64,000 nucleotides of DNA from positions 15,296,156-15,360,155 of the forward strand of contig OX457033.1 of the NCBI GenBank assembly GCA_949752745.1, given 5' to 3'. Positions 35,325-46,232 of the stretch are shown here, one piece after another. Source of the DNA: Protula sp. h YS-2021. Taxonomy: Eukaryota > Annelida > Polychaeta > Sabellida > Serpulidae. The notes beneath the pieces were generated by a model that made no database searches, was not told the DNA's origin, and worked only from the letters and a program-made list of their open reading frames with translations. The position numbers were made by a program, and so were the translations under genes. Numbering within the stretch: position 1 is the stretch's first letter; every line of letters begins with the position of its first letter.

Positions 35325-37377
35325 TGTTTTGTTTTTGTTTGTTTGTTTGTTTGTTTTTTTTTTTGCAAAATAACAAATTTTGAAAACAAATATTAGAAAA
35401 TTTGATCATTTCTTCTACGGCGTCCTTAGTTACAAAATGGTCGCAGTCTATCAATCCGAGTTTCACAACTGTGTGCACAAACCAAAACAACATACACACG
35501 CAGTTGTTATGTTTTCGTCCAGTTAAAGGACGCATTATATGTTTCGCACCTTTCCTTTATTATTATTGGTGGTTCAACAACGTTCCTTCTGATATTTATA
35601 GATCAAAATAGAATCTGTATTGACCACCTGATTCACATTGTAGAACTCGCTGTTTTATCAATAATGAGCTGCAATCGCATATACTGCGTGTTTCAACGGG
35701 ATGGGCATTAGCAGAATTTTACGAAACACTGGTTCACCATGGCTTTTTTTTTTTTTTTTTACTGTGTGTCAAAGCAGTGCGTAGATTGTTTTCTACATCA
35801 TGAACGCACATCCACATGATATAAAAATAAACAAATCAGACAAACGTAACTTAACCTTAAAACAAACTTTCAGACAATGCTTACAGCTTCACAGCAGTAA
35901 GCCGAACATGAATAAATTATAAGCCATTGACTTCGAATTTATGGGGATATATGTTCATTCTAAATGGGGATATATGTTATTGCAATGAAAAAAGAAAGAA
36001 GAATTGGTACCATAGAAAACTCCCCACAGTATACATTGCTGTATGAAATATTACCACTAGAAACATTACTACTTGTATTACCACATGATGTATTACCACA
36101 TAAAACGTTACCACATTGTACATCAGAACAAGGTGCGTAAGAACAACCGGCTAAAACCGGTGCTACGTCACAAGAATTTCCAAAAAAAGTAATGGACACA
36201 TTGATTGCCCAACTAATTAATTATTCCATTGTGCATATTCAATAGGGACTTCCACATAATTTCCACTAATGAGTTGGATGTTTGCAGAAAGTCCTTCCAC
36301 AAGGAATTAAGAGAATTTCATTTGCAACACACATGGGGGAATACGCTCCCACACAGATAAAATGATCCCGCCTTTGTTCGCCATAATTAGAAATAAGTAA
36401 AATGTTACACGTATTGTGTTCTCATTTTATTCAGGCTTTCTTCTGTCAAAGAACTACTTTCACAATGGGTGTTTTGTGCGTGTTGTGCGTGTGTGCGGGC
36501 GCATGTTTCCCACTTGTCTGATCAAAACCGCTTATTATATACAATATTCTCATAAGGCCAGGGAAAAACCAATCATGTTTCTCATCCCTGGCCGGATCAC
36601 TTAAACAGAAAATAAACAAACAAGAAGAGGCCCAGCCATATCTAAAATTTGCGAGTAAAAATAAATAACTACCAAGAAAGCAGAAGCACTGAAAATTGCA
36701 CCTCCGGTTGCCGCATTCCGTTTTTAACACAAAAACACTGTATCAGTATTGCAACTTGGTAATATATAAATTGATAATTTTTGGTGTTATGTTGCATAAA
36801 TCTTTTCGTTAAGTCATTTAAAATATTTTCGAGGAGAGAAAAAGGAAAAAGGGATTTTGCCCAATTAAAGAAAACGACCGTGACTGGGTCTGGTTGTTTT
36901 GAGAAAAGCTATCTGTGGGCGGATAACCTTTTATTCTTAAACCTGAGGACGCGAAACAAGATTGTCATTTTTCTGGCCTAAGCTCGCGTCTAACAAAAAT
37001 GCAGGTCCATTATTAATAGCTGGCTGAATATGGCGTTTTAAGCATTTGCAAGTTAGTAACGCCCTGTGAATATCATTAACATAGTTTGACATTATTTATG
37101 GTCTAGTTCAACCGCAGTCATAATACGTTAAGTGACTGAAAAAAAAGAACAGGCAGCGAAAAAAAAACTAGTCAAAAGTAACTATTTTATGGATACTTAT
37201 TTTGTTCTTCGTGTTTAATTTGTTTAACAAGTGGCATGTGCAATCCATTTCAGTCACACTTGTAGCAGTGGATTTCTTATTTAAGTATTGTTCGTGATCG
37301 AAATATAATAATAAATAATAATAATAATATTTTAAAATTTTATTTTGGACACCGACGCTAACACATGCTGCTAACTG

Positions 37378-37695
37378 CCCCCTCCCCCTCCAGGGGCGTG
37401 GGGGGGGGGCAGCACTTGGTATCCTATGTGATGCTTGTGCGTCCAAAAAAAAAACACGGAGAAAGGGGACGGGCAATTTTGAGGTCAGTCGCGTCCGAAA
37501 AGAGTGCTGATTCCGCTAAAAAGGGGTGGGGGTAATTTTCATTCAGTACTCCGCGTTTCCCACAAAAATCGGGTTATTTCGGAATTTCGTCTACTTTTGG
37601 TTTAAAAAATTGAAATTATTTCAAAATAAACACTCTGCGTTTAGGGGTCGTTCTAAAAAGTCATGGACACGCATGGTTGCCTGTTAATACGCGAG
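37378..37695 (+). repeat. Dispersed 'ACTCCGCGTTT' repeat family, full-length copy B
   Basis: Blocks in order: G-run, 'cagcacttggtatcctatg', 'gcgtccaaaaaaaaa', 'attttcattcagtactccg', 'cgtttcccacaaaaat', 'aacactctgcgtttagggg', 'tcgttctaaaaagtcatgg' and 'acacgcatggttgcc'. The same order is present at 44673-45002. About 320 bases, no coding capacity. Confidence 0.6.
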
Positions 37696-38309
37696 TGACC
37701 CTCCCCCCTTCCACCACCCCCTCCCCCCCCCCAACCGTTAAGCAGCACATATGTTATTTTACTACACGGTGTGTCATGCGTTGTTATAGCAACATCAGAC
37801 GATGGAATACAAAAATCAATGCTACTCAGTACCTTACGGTACATAACATGGCCATAGCCTGTATACTGCAGGCATCCAACAGGTAATTTACGAGGGAGGA
37901 GAGCTGTTCAATGGGGCCTCTGCTTTTTTAATGAGGCTTGTGGCATGTCTTTTGTTCCCGAATCTTACATTTACACTGTTTTTAAGCTATTAATTTATTT
38001 ATTTTCACAAATTTCAGATATATAGGGATATCCCCCTTCCCGCTCCCCCCCCCCTCCTCCTCTATCCCCATGCACCTCCTTACACGGCAATACATTCCAT
38101 AAACACCAGGAGAGGAGCGAAATCAGAAAAGAATATAATTGGAATTTATTGGAATTCGCTGTTTTGTGAAATTCAATAGTCGATGAAATTACACAGACGA
38201 GGCTGAACACAGCAAAAGGGGAAGTAAAACTACAAAAATCATCAGTGTTATTTCAAAAATAGTATAAAAGCCAATGAAAGAATAAATCTTCTCATTTTTT
38301 TCAGTAAAA

Positions 38310-38603
38310 ATGGCGGACATCAATTTAACGGAAACTGCTAAGCTATGGGAACAAGCAGAGCGGTATGAGGATATGGTAAAAGCTATGACGTCAGTGGTGC
38401 GTGAAGACAAAGCGCTGACTGACGAACAGAGGAATCTCTTCTCTGTAGCTTTTAAAAATGTAGTGGGTGCAAAACGTTCAGCCTGGAGAGTTCTGTCCAG
38501 TATCGAGCAGAAATGTGTAGACACCGGGTCGGATTCTACAATTGCCCAGGCCTGCAGAGAAGAAGTTGAAGTAGAGCTAGAAGCCTGCTGCGGTGACGTG
38601 CTG
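38310..38603 (+). CDS. 14-3-3, exon 1 (dimer interface and signature 1)
   Basis: 98 codons, starting [20 protein letters not shown]. Contains the dimerisation helices and [20 protein letters not shown]. Donor gtaagt after GDVL, phase 0. The acceptor just upstream of the ATG means the mRNA exon probably begins at 38305. Confidence 0.93.
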
Positions 38604-38870
38604 GTAAGTGAACAGTCTTTCAAGTGCTGGTAATATTCTGTTACTTTGGTATCGAAATGGTAGTGGTTGGGGAGGGTGGTAATCCTAGGCCGAATAAATA
38701 AGGGGCTGTACTTAAGTACATACAGTATATATGTGTACGAACAATATGATCATTGCATTATTCATTCCGCACATGTGCAGAATAAATAAATTGTAAATGA
38801 TTTCCATAGAAAAATTTATGAAAGGTAACTTGACAAAGAGAAAGAGATAGACTGAAGGGAGAGAGAGAGA

Positions 38871-38948
<78 letters not shown>

Positions 38949-41900
38949 ATGTATACTGACAGAAGTACGTTGTCTCTGGAGAGAAGAATCATTTAAAGAC
39001 CTTCCCCGGTCTTTTGGGCCTAATTTCTCGTTAATCACACAAAGGGTCAAGAAATTAGAGCTATAAATAAGTTTTGGCGGGGTTGCATGCACAGCGCAAT
39101 TAGCGTTTCGGACTTTTCACCGATTCTGCAGCATTCGCAATATTTCAGCACTAACAGAAGATTCTTCATTCTAATCGTTGCGAATCCTAGAGCTGGGAAT
39201 TACTGGGTTGCGAAGATATTACCCCGCAAACAACCGACGTCTTTTTGGTTGAAAAAAAAGGTTGGATTTTGGTCGCAACGACTTCACAACCATATTTTGA
39301 ATAAAATAAGGTTGTAAAATGGGTAGAATAACGTTACGACCTATTTCCCCAAAACCCGACTTTATGCCGACGTCGGTTTTCTGACGTCATTCCGACGTTG
39401 AAAAAACGACCAAAAAGCGATGAACATTTATTATCGCTCACCCGCAAATGGAAGTAATTTTGAAAAAAGGGGAAGAAAAAACGTAATTTTTACATGAAAA
39501 TGTTAGAATTTTGATGGCGGGTCGGTATTTTTCTTCCAATTACTGATTGCTCTTGGTGTTTATGTGGCTCCCAAAATCCATATTTCGCGTGACTGCTGTG
39601 AACAGAGGAGTGGGCGTCACCCCGCCCCCTTCCCTAAACTGAATTTCACACACACCTTTTCCCCCAATTCCAGCATCAGCTAAAAGGTGTATTTGAAAAA
39701 TGACCTCACTGAGGGGCGGGCTGCTACTTGGCCTGGAAAGTCCTGCTCTGGAAACACTGCTAATACTATAAGATGCACTGCTGTAATCTGACACAAAGCA
39801 ATTTCAAACACTGACCAGGAATTACAGAACAATTTCAAATATTTATTGACCGCAAATCACAGAACAGTTTCAAAAATTGGCCGGAAATCACAAAACAACT
39901 TCAAATATTGAAAGGAAATCACAGAGAATTGCCGCCTTTTTTTGCAGGAGCTGATCGACAACCACTTGCTGAAGACAGTGGAACAGTCAGAGAACATCAA
40001 CGACAGCAAAGTGTTCTTTTTAAAGATGAAGGGAGATTACTACCGGTACATGGTAGAAATCGCGACAGGCGAAAAGCGAGATTGTAAGTAACAAGACCGG
40101 TTTCATTTCCCGGCTATCGTGTCACCGCTAAAAGTGTTAGTAGTAATGTTGTCTCTATTTTAGTGATGTAGCAACTGTAGATTTCATATTTGGATTCATC
40201 AGTCGCTCGTTTTATGTCAATGCCATACGTCACAGTCGCCCTAAATGGTCTTTTCACGAGCGTTAGTGATGTTGTTTCCACATTGTTCTGGCCTGTCGCA
40301 CACTACAGTCGGCCTAAATTCCCGGCTCTTCTTGGCTACCGTGAGGGTGGAGAATGAAGATCACATGATGCAGTGTGTAAGCAGGAAAAATAGCTCCAGT
40401 TAAAATGAAATGTCAATTACCATTCAATTTTTCATTTTAAATGCACAGAAAAGATAAATACTTTTCAAGAGAATCGGGCAGCTGCAATTTGAATTAACAA
40501 AATGAATACTTGGTCTCTCATTGCAAGCGTCGCAAAACTTAAGTAGCTAAAACTTGTGTCACTGTTCGGCCTTTTAATTGTAATTAATTGAAATTATCTA
40601 ATTAACTGCATACTTAAATCCTGGCTTTTTTTGTCTGCACATCTATGTTAAGCGTTGAGTGGCAAGGCTAAAGAAGCGTACGACTCAGCGACAAGCCATG
40701 CCGAAGAGCTCTTGTCAACACACCCCATAAAACTCGGCCTTGCTCTCAACTTCTCGGTCTTCTTCTACGAGATCATGAATGATAGCAAACAGGCGTGTGA
40801 CCTCGCCAAAAAGGTGACGCTTCATTTATGTATTATAATGTGTGTTTTCATATTTTTGAATAGTGCTCCTTGCACGTATCCAACATTGTTTGGGGGGGAG
40901 AGGGAGGGCAAAAGGGTGAAAGGGAAGTGTCGATATCTTCTTTATAATTCGCGGAACGAAACGAAAAGGAACGAAATGTAGTGTTGCCTGAAGGTTGCAA
41001 AAAGGGAGTCGAAAAAAGTCCACCTCCTGTCTCTCCATAAGTATCTATATAAGTCGATTTTCTGACTTCTCTTCATTGCTGCGTCAAGGCGTTGATTGGT
41101 CGTTGGAAATGGAGGTGTTTTTGGCTGCGACCAAAATCAACGTCTACACAACGTTGCTTAGCCAACATCTCTTCAACGTTGTGTCATAGACGGCAATAAG
41201 ACGTTAACCTATGGTCGCGACCAATCACAACCAAATTACAACAAGATTTAATGTTGCAGTCTGGTCGGGACGAAGTTGTAATCTGAAATCGACGTTATAT
41301 AGACGTCAAAATTTTACCGGGACACAGTATGCCAAAAGTAGTGTTTCGTGGGGTTTGAGGCAACTGGAGTAGTGACACCACTTTTGACAGAGGTGTAATT
41401 TTTTAAGTCTTCAGTATCGTAATTTTATGGTGCCAAGTGCAGCGAAAACGGTCTAGTTTGTGTGTTGTATTACACCAGGCATTTGACGACGCAATAGCTG
41501 AGCTGGATAATCTAAAGGAAGACTCGTATAAGGACAGTACACTAATCATGCAGCTGCTAAGAGACAACCTTACGGTACGTCACCTCGAAATCCCACCCCC
41601 ACCCTCATTCTCACCGACCGTACCGCTCTCCATCCCATCCATCCCCCCTCCTCCTCCTCCTCCTCCTCTTGCTCGAAAATCACCCCCCCCCATACCAGTC
41701 CACTAACCGCACCGCTCTCCATCCCATCCTCCCCCTCCTCCTCCTCCTCCTCCTCCTCCTCCTCCTCCTCCTCCTCCTCGAAAATCATCCCATACCAGTC
41801 CACTAACCGCACCGCTCTCCATCCCATCCTCCCCCTCCTCCTCCTCCTCCTCCTCCTCGAAAATCATCCCATACCAGTCCACTAACCGCACCGCTCTCCA

Positions 41901-44194
41901 TCCCATCCGCCCCCTCCTCCTCCTCCTCCTCCTGCTCGAAAATCATCCCATACCAGTCCACTAACCGCACCGATCTCCATCCCATCCTCCCCCTCCTCCT
42001 CCTCCTCCTTCTCCTCCTCGAAAATCACCCCCCATACCAGTCCACTAACCGCACCGCTCTCCATCCCATCCTCCCCCTCCTCCTCCTCCTCCTCCTCCTC
42101 CTCGAAAATCACCGCCATACCAGACCACTAACCGCACCGCTCTCCATCCCATCCTGCCCTCCTCCTCCTCCTCCTCCTCCTCGAAAATCATCCCATACCA
42201 GTTCACTAACCGCTCCGCTCTCCATCCCATCCTCCCCCCTCCTCCTGCTCCTCCTCCTCGAAAATCATCCCATACCAGTCCACTAACCGCACCGCTCTCC
42301 ATCCCATCCTCCCCCTCCTCCTCCTCCTCCTCCTCGAAAATCATCCCATACCAGGCCACTAACCGCACCGCTCTCCATCCCATCCGCCCCCTCCTCCTCC
42401 TCCTCCTCCTGCTCGAAAATCATCCCATACCAGTCCACTAACCGCACCGATCTCCATCCCATCCTCCCCCTCCTCCTCCTCCTCCTTCTCCTCCTCGAAA
42501 ATCACCCCCCCATACCAGTCCACTAACCGCACCGCTCTCCATCCCATCCTGCCCTCCTCCTCCTCCTCCTCCTCCTCGAAAATCATCCCATACCAGTTCA
42601 CTAACCGCTCCGCTCTCCATCCCATCCTCCCCCCCTCCTCCTGCTCCTCCTCCTCGAAAATCATCCCATACCAGTCCACTTACCGCACCGCTCTCCATCC
42701 CATCCTCCCCCTCCTCCTCCTCCTCCTCCTCCTCCTCCTCCTCCTCGAAAATCATCCCATACCAGTCCACTAACCGCACCGCTCTCCATCCCATCCGCCC
42801 CCTCCTCCTCCTCCTCCTCCTGCTCGAAAATCATCCCATACCAGTCCACTAACCGCACCGATCTCCATCCCATCCTCCCCCTCCTCCTCCTCCTCCTCCT
42901 TCTCCTCCTCGAAAATCACCCCCCATACCAGTCCACTAACCGCACCGCTCTCCATCCCATCCTCCCCCTCCTCCTCCTCCTCCTCCTCCTCCTCGAAAAT
43001 CACCGCCATACCAGTCCACTAACCGCACCGCTCTCCATCCCATCCTCCTCCTCCTCCTCCTCCTCCTCGAAAATCATCCCTCCTCCTCCTCCTCCTCGAA
43101 AATCATCCCTCCTCCTCCTCCTCCTCGAAAATCATCCCATACCAGTTCACTAACCGCTCCGCTCTCCATCCCATCCTCCCCCCTCCTCCTGCTCCTCCTC
43201 CTCGAAAATCATCCCATACCAGTCCACTAACCGCACCGCTCTCCATCCCATCCTCCCCCCTCCTCCTCCTCCTCCTCGAAAATCATCCCATACCAGTCCA
43301 CTAACCGCACCGATCTCCATCCCATCCTCCCCCTCCTCTTCCTCCTCCTCGAAAATCATCCCATACCAGTCCACTAACCGCACCGATCTCCATCCTATCC
43401 AAAAATGGGAAAAATCCCCCCCCCCACCACCCTATAACACCCGACCCACCTCCTTTCCCATTCACCAACCGAAAACATACCTCCCCCCACCCTATAACAC
43501 CCGACCTACCCCACCGCCTTCTTTCCCATCTAGAAACCGAAAACATCCCCCGCCCCCCACGCTGTAACACCCTATCCACCTCGCCGCTCTTCACTGCAGC
43601 ATAATTGCACTGAAAAAAAACAGATCGTATTTGCACTTGTTTGTAAATCATTATTTATAAATTATTTAGTGTGCAATGAATGCTCGATTTATGCTCCCAT
43701 TTTTTAAAATCATGACTGCGCATTGATGTTCTGTTTTTGATGAGCCTTGCGTGTCACAAAAGCAAGCAAATCCCCGGATGTGCGTTACATATGTGTTACC
43801 ATGCGTGTCCAACACACGCGCAGAAGGGAGGGGGGGGGATGGAGTGGGGGGATTTTGAAGTCAGAGAGGTTCCGTGAGGAGAGCCAAATTTTTTAGTACT
43901 CCGCGTTTCTCAAAAGAATAAGTTTTTTTCGGAACTCTACTTTGTGTATGGTTAAAAAAAGGGGGATTTTATTTCCAGCTTAGTACTCCGCGTTTAGGGA
44001 CATGATGGGGGCGGGGGGGGGGGGTGCAAGTCCTTGGTAATTTACATGGGGAATCGACAACTAGAATATTGCAATTCAAGAAATTTGATTTTCGAGAAAA
44101 CTGTACAAGGGAGCTTAGGCCGCTTTTTATGTCTGTCTGTAATTACCAAATATTTGTGTTTGTTTTGTAGTTGTGGACGTCAGAGGACGACTAA
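38310..44194 (+). CDS. 14-3-3 protein (phospho-Ser/Thr-binding adaptor), 5 coding exons
   Basis: Exons 38310-38603, 39948-40083, 40653-40813, 41479-41574 and 44171-44194 join in phase to 236 residues. 14-3-3 proteins are cytosolic dimers that bind phosphorylated Ser/Thr motifs in many signalling partners. Visible hallmarks are [20 protein letters not shown] (signature 1 region; Lys and Arg of the phosphate pocket), GDYYRYM (Arg-Tyr pair of the pocket), [12 protein letters not shown] (pocket Asn), and [18 protein letters not shown] (signature 2). All the pocket residues I can place are kept. The acidic tail after LWTSEDD is almost absent, whereas family members usually have about 10-25 more residues. 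A 3' splice site (ttttttcag, 38296-38304) sits six bases before the ATG, suggesting an intron in the 5' leader. Two further terminal exons lie downstream at 52.03 and 59.64 kb. Confidence 0.93.
38858..38944 (+). repeat. (GA)n microsatellite in 14-3-3 intron 1
   Basis: Nearly pure GA repeat of more than 80 bases. Confidence 0.95.
39210..39430. repeat. ACGT-rich MITE-like repeat, copy 2
   Basis: Begins 'ttaccccgcaaacaaccgac', the reverse complement of the type of end seen in copies 1 and 3. It contains 'gccgacgtcggttttctgac' and several ACGT palindromes. It lies in 14-3-3 intron 1. Confidence 0.45.
39948..40083 (+). CDS. 14-3-3, exon 2 (phosphopeptide pocket)
   Basis: Acceptor tttttttgcag. 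Encodes [18 protein letters not shown] and [20 protein letters not shown], containing the Arg-Tyr pair that contacts phosphate. Donor gtaagt, phase 1. Confidence 0.93.
40653..40813 (+). CDS. 14-3-3, exon 3
   Basis: Acceptor atgttaag. The split Ser codon is followed by [20 protein letters not shown], then [19 protein letters not shown], including the pocket Asn. Donor gtgacg, phase 0. The acceptor has a weak pyrimidine tract but is the only one that keeps frame. Confidence 0.88.
41060..41330. repeat. ACGT-rich MITE-like repeat, copy 3
   Basis: Repeated 'aacgttg', 'acgtctacacaacgttg' and 'gacgttatatagacgtc' palindromes, ending 'gtcaaaattttaccggga'. It lies in 14-3-3 intron 3. Confidence 0.45.
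41479..41574 (+). CDS. 14-3-3, exon 4 (signature 2)
   Basis: 32 codons: [20 protein letters not shown] and [12 protein letters not shown]. Acceptor tattacaccag; donor gtacgt at 41575. The minisatellite begins within a few bases of this donor. Confidence 0.93.
41577..43400 (+). repeat. CTCC-rich minisatellite, block 1 (14-3-3 intron 4)
   Basis: More than twenty units of about 75-85 bases, each 'ccataccagtccactaaccg', 'caccgctctccatcccatcc', then a variable (CTC)n run and 'tcgaaaatcatc'. The (CTC)n length and a few positions (gct/gat, aaccgcacc/aaccgctcc) vary between units. Longer patterns of several units recur about 890 bases apart, a higher-order repeat. Long Glu- or Gly-rich frames on the minus strand are by-products. 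Confidence 0.95.
43780..44028 (+). repeat. Dispersed 'ACTCCGCGTTT' repeat family, copy D (also at 51655-51880 and 59270-59490)
   Basis: Carries both diagnostic blocks ('agtactccgcgtttctc' near 43897 and 'agtactccgcgtttaggg' near 43983) and a G-run. It ends about 140 bases before the 14-3-3 terminal exon in each unit. Confidence 0.6.
44171..44194 (+). CDS. 14-3-3, terminal exon copy 1
   Basis: Acceptor tttgttttgtag, then codons for LWTSEDD and TAA. LW-T-S continues exon 4 exactly as in other 14-3-3 proteins. The tail stops after seven residues. Confidence 0.9.
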   Translation: MWTSEDD

Positions 44195-44495
44195 TATGGA
44201 GGATTGTACTGGATAGTGGTAGCCCCGTGGTAACCCCTGGATAGTGGTAGCCCCGTGGTAACCCCTGGATAGTGGAAACCCCGACAGAACATGCTGCGTC
44301 GTCCTCTCAAACACACCCTAACTACATCAGCAAAAAAAATATATAAGTGCAAAAATAAAACTGATATAAAAAAGCATTATTACTGTGTCGTTTTAAAAGA
44401 ATTTGAAACTATAGAATCAAAGTATGGCAGCATATGTGAGGTTGTTTTGTTTTACTTTCAGAGTGTTTTATTGTAGTAAAGAAAAGGTGTTGTCG

Positions 44496-44501
44496 AATAA
44501 A
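44496..44501 (+). terminator. Candidate polyadenylation signal AATAAA, unit 1
   Basis: AATAAA about 300 bases after the stop codon; an earlier one lies at 44354-44359. Both recur in the other units. Which is used is unknown. Confidence 0.4.
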
Positions 44502-44672
44502 TGCATATGATCCCTTTCGTTAATCAAACTGGTTCAAATGAAAACATTAAAACAAATATAGAATAGTGTAATTTTTCGATAACATTCGTAACACGTTAAT
44601 TGATTCCTGTGCAGTTTTAATTCAGTCATTTCTGTTAGAAAAATGTTTGTATGTTTCCTTCTATATTACAGG

Positions 44673-45002
44673 TGTATTTTGTGCTTCACTCCCGGGCGGG
44701 GAGGGGAGGGGGGTGCACTTCGTATCACATCTGCTGCAGGGCGTATCCAAAAAAAAAAAACGCGTAGAAAAAACGAGTAATTTTGAGTGCCAATTTCGTT
44801 TTAACATGGGGTAATTTTTATTCAGGACTCCAAATTTACCTACAAAAATGAGGGGGTCGGAGTGTTCTTGGGACTTTGGGAACTGCACTACGCGCTTGAT
44901 TAAAAGGGCGCATTATTTCAAACTTAGCACTTTGCGTTTAGTGGTTGTTTTAAATATTCACATGCACGCATGGTAACCAGTTTGTACGCGAGTTCCCCCT
45001 TT
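44673..45002 (+). repeat. Dispersed 'ACTCCGCGTTT' repeat family, copy C (also at 52533-52865 and 60134-60470)
   Basis: Full-length layout: G-run, 'gtgcacttcgtatcacat', 'gcgtatccaaaaaaaa', 'tttattcaggactccaaat', 'agcactttgcgtttagtgg' and 'cacgcatggtaaccag'. Compared with 37378-37695 it is diverged but collinear. It lies within 510 bases downstream of the terminal exon. Confidence 0.6.
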
Positions 45003-45423
45003 GTAGACATTTTCGGTACACCGCTTAGCAATATTTGCCAATCAAAAAATTAAAGAGCGAATTCATTTGAAAAGACAAAAATAATCCACTTAAATTTTTA
45101 AGTTTTTGCCAATTAAATTTTGAAAATTGGAAAGTTCTGAATGAATTAAGCAAAAGCCAGTCAACAGGAAACCAAAAATGTGAAATTTCTTCAGCACGGT
45201 GTGCAGGAATTATTGCTCGCGTATGCAAGGCACACCCTGATACATATACGCTTAAACTGAGTGACGCATTACGGTTGCCTGATTTTGGGTTTTTCTTGTT
45301 TTTTTTGTTTTTTTTGTCCGACACTTTAGGCATGTAATAAATAGTTTTCTCAATAAAAATATAAAATAATATTTCGTAGCAAATCGTGTTCTTACGACCG
45401 ATTTTTACCTGATTTTTGCAACT

Positions 45424-45762
45424 TTGGTTTTTTTTCTATGCTTTCTGTTTTGTTCGACACTCCAGGCGGGTAATGAATATTATTCTAACAATCACATTAC
45501 TAAATTGCTCAATCTTTGTTCTGTTCTTCAAAGGCATAGAAAACAGATCAAAGAGGTAAATGACCTCCATGATCCACTGGTCGTTCTTAAATTAGAATAT
45601 ACAGATACAAGACGAAAAAACAAAGCCAAAGAAATTCAACGAATGGGCGGGCAGCAATGGATATGTGTATTTTTTTTTCTTACATGCGGTGATGGAAGAA
45701 GCTATGAAGAACCTTACCTTTCAGTATCAAACCTTACCACGCAATATCTTACAATTTATTAA
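45424..45762 (+). other. Triplicated 112-codon open frame of unknown nature (also 53285-53623 and 60875-61213)
   Basis: A splice-acceptor-like 'gttcgacactccag' precedes AGNEYYSNNHITKLLNLC, then a charged stretch (QRHRKQIKEVNDLH, DTRRKNKAKEIQRMGG), ending in TAA. Composition before the T-rich stretch near 45670 is protein-like, but I recognise no family. The frame stays open in all three units; this is weak evidence because the units are nearly identical. Copy 3 has one Tyr-to-Thr change. It could be an exon, a mobile-element remnant or chance. Confidence 0.25.
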
Positions 45763-46133
45763 ATCTCACTAAAAAGTCGAAATCTGTAACTGTAAATCCT
45801 AATATCATACATGTATTTTGTTTACATATTTTTTTCAAACCACATTAAAGACACATGGCAATTACGTATATCCTAACTGTGTAGGTATTCAAGCTATGTA
45901 TTCTAAAGGTATATGAGCTCTTATAGTTGTAACGGTAAATAACTCCGTGCCACAGTGCTGACGAGGCTGGATCGCTTGCCGCCCCCCCCCCCCCCCCCCC
46001 CCGGTATCTTACCGCGGCTCTGGACGGGCGCGCGCTCCATATCCCTGCTTAAATTACCACTTTATGCATACCACAAGAAAATACACAAATCTTTGTGCAC
46101 TTTCATCGGTTAAAAACACAAAATCAAAGTTGT

Positions 46134-46232
46134 ATCTTCATTTCACTACAAGTACTTCATTTCACTACAATTACTTCATTTCACTTCAAGTACTTCATTT
46201 CACTACAAGTACTTCATTTCACTACAAGTACT
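46134..46232 (+). repeat. 19-bp tandem array (also near 53985-54084 and 61587-61685)
   Basis: Five copies of 'cttcatttcactacaagta' with one or two substitutions. It is kept in all three units. Confidence 0.9.

Larger units (their letters stand above)
31746..38300. other. Intergenic region upstream of the 14-3-3 gene
   Basis: No gene could be supported. It contains two copies of the dispersed repeat family (34.08-34.2 and 37.38-37.7 kb), poly-C, poly-T and CTT microsatellites, and a short 15-bp degenerate repeat (about 36045-36125, 'gtattaccacat' type). The promoter and any 5' untranslated exon of the 14-3-3 gene should lie in its right end. Confidence 0.5.

Noticed and set aside
35176..35535. 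119-codon minus frame with a poly-Arg run
   Set aside because: It reads through the (CTT)n microsatellite; the flanks have no protein-like features.
38189..38623. 144-codon minus-strand frame
   Set aside because: It is the antisense shadow of 14-3-3 exon 1.
38712..39092. 126-codon minus frame with Leu-Ser repeats
   Set aside because: It comes from the (GA)n microsatellite.
41570..43383. Many long minus-strand frames rich in Glu or Gly over the minisatellite
   Set aside because: They are translations of the CTC-rich repeat in different frames; the same occurs at 50.5-51.3 and 58.3-58.9 kb. No start context or splice structure supports them.
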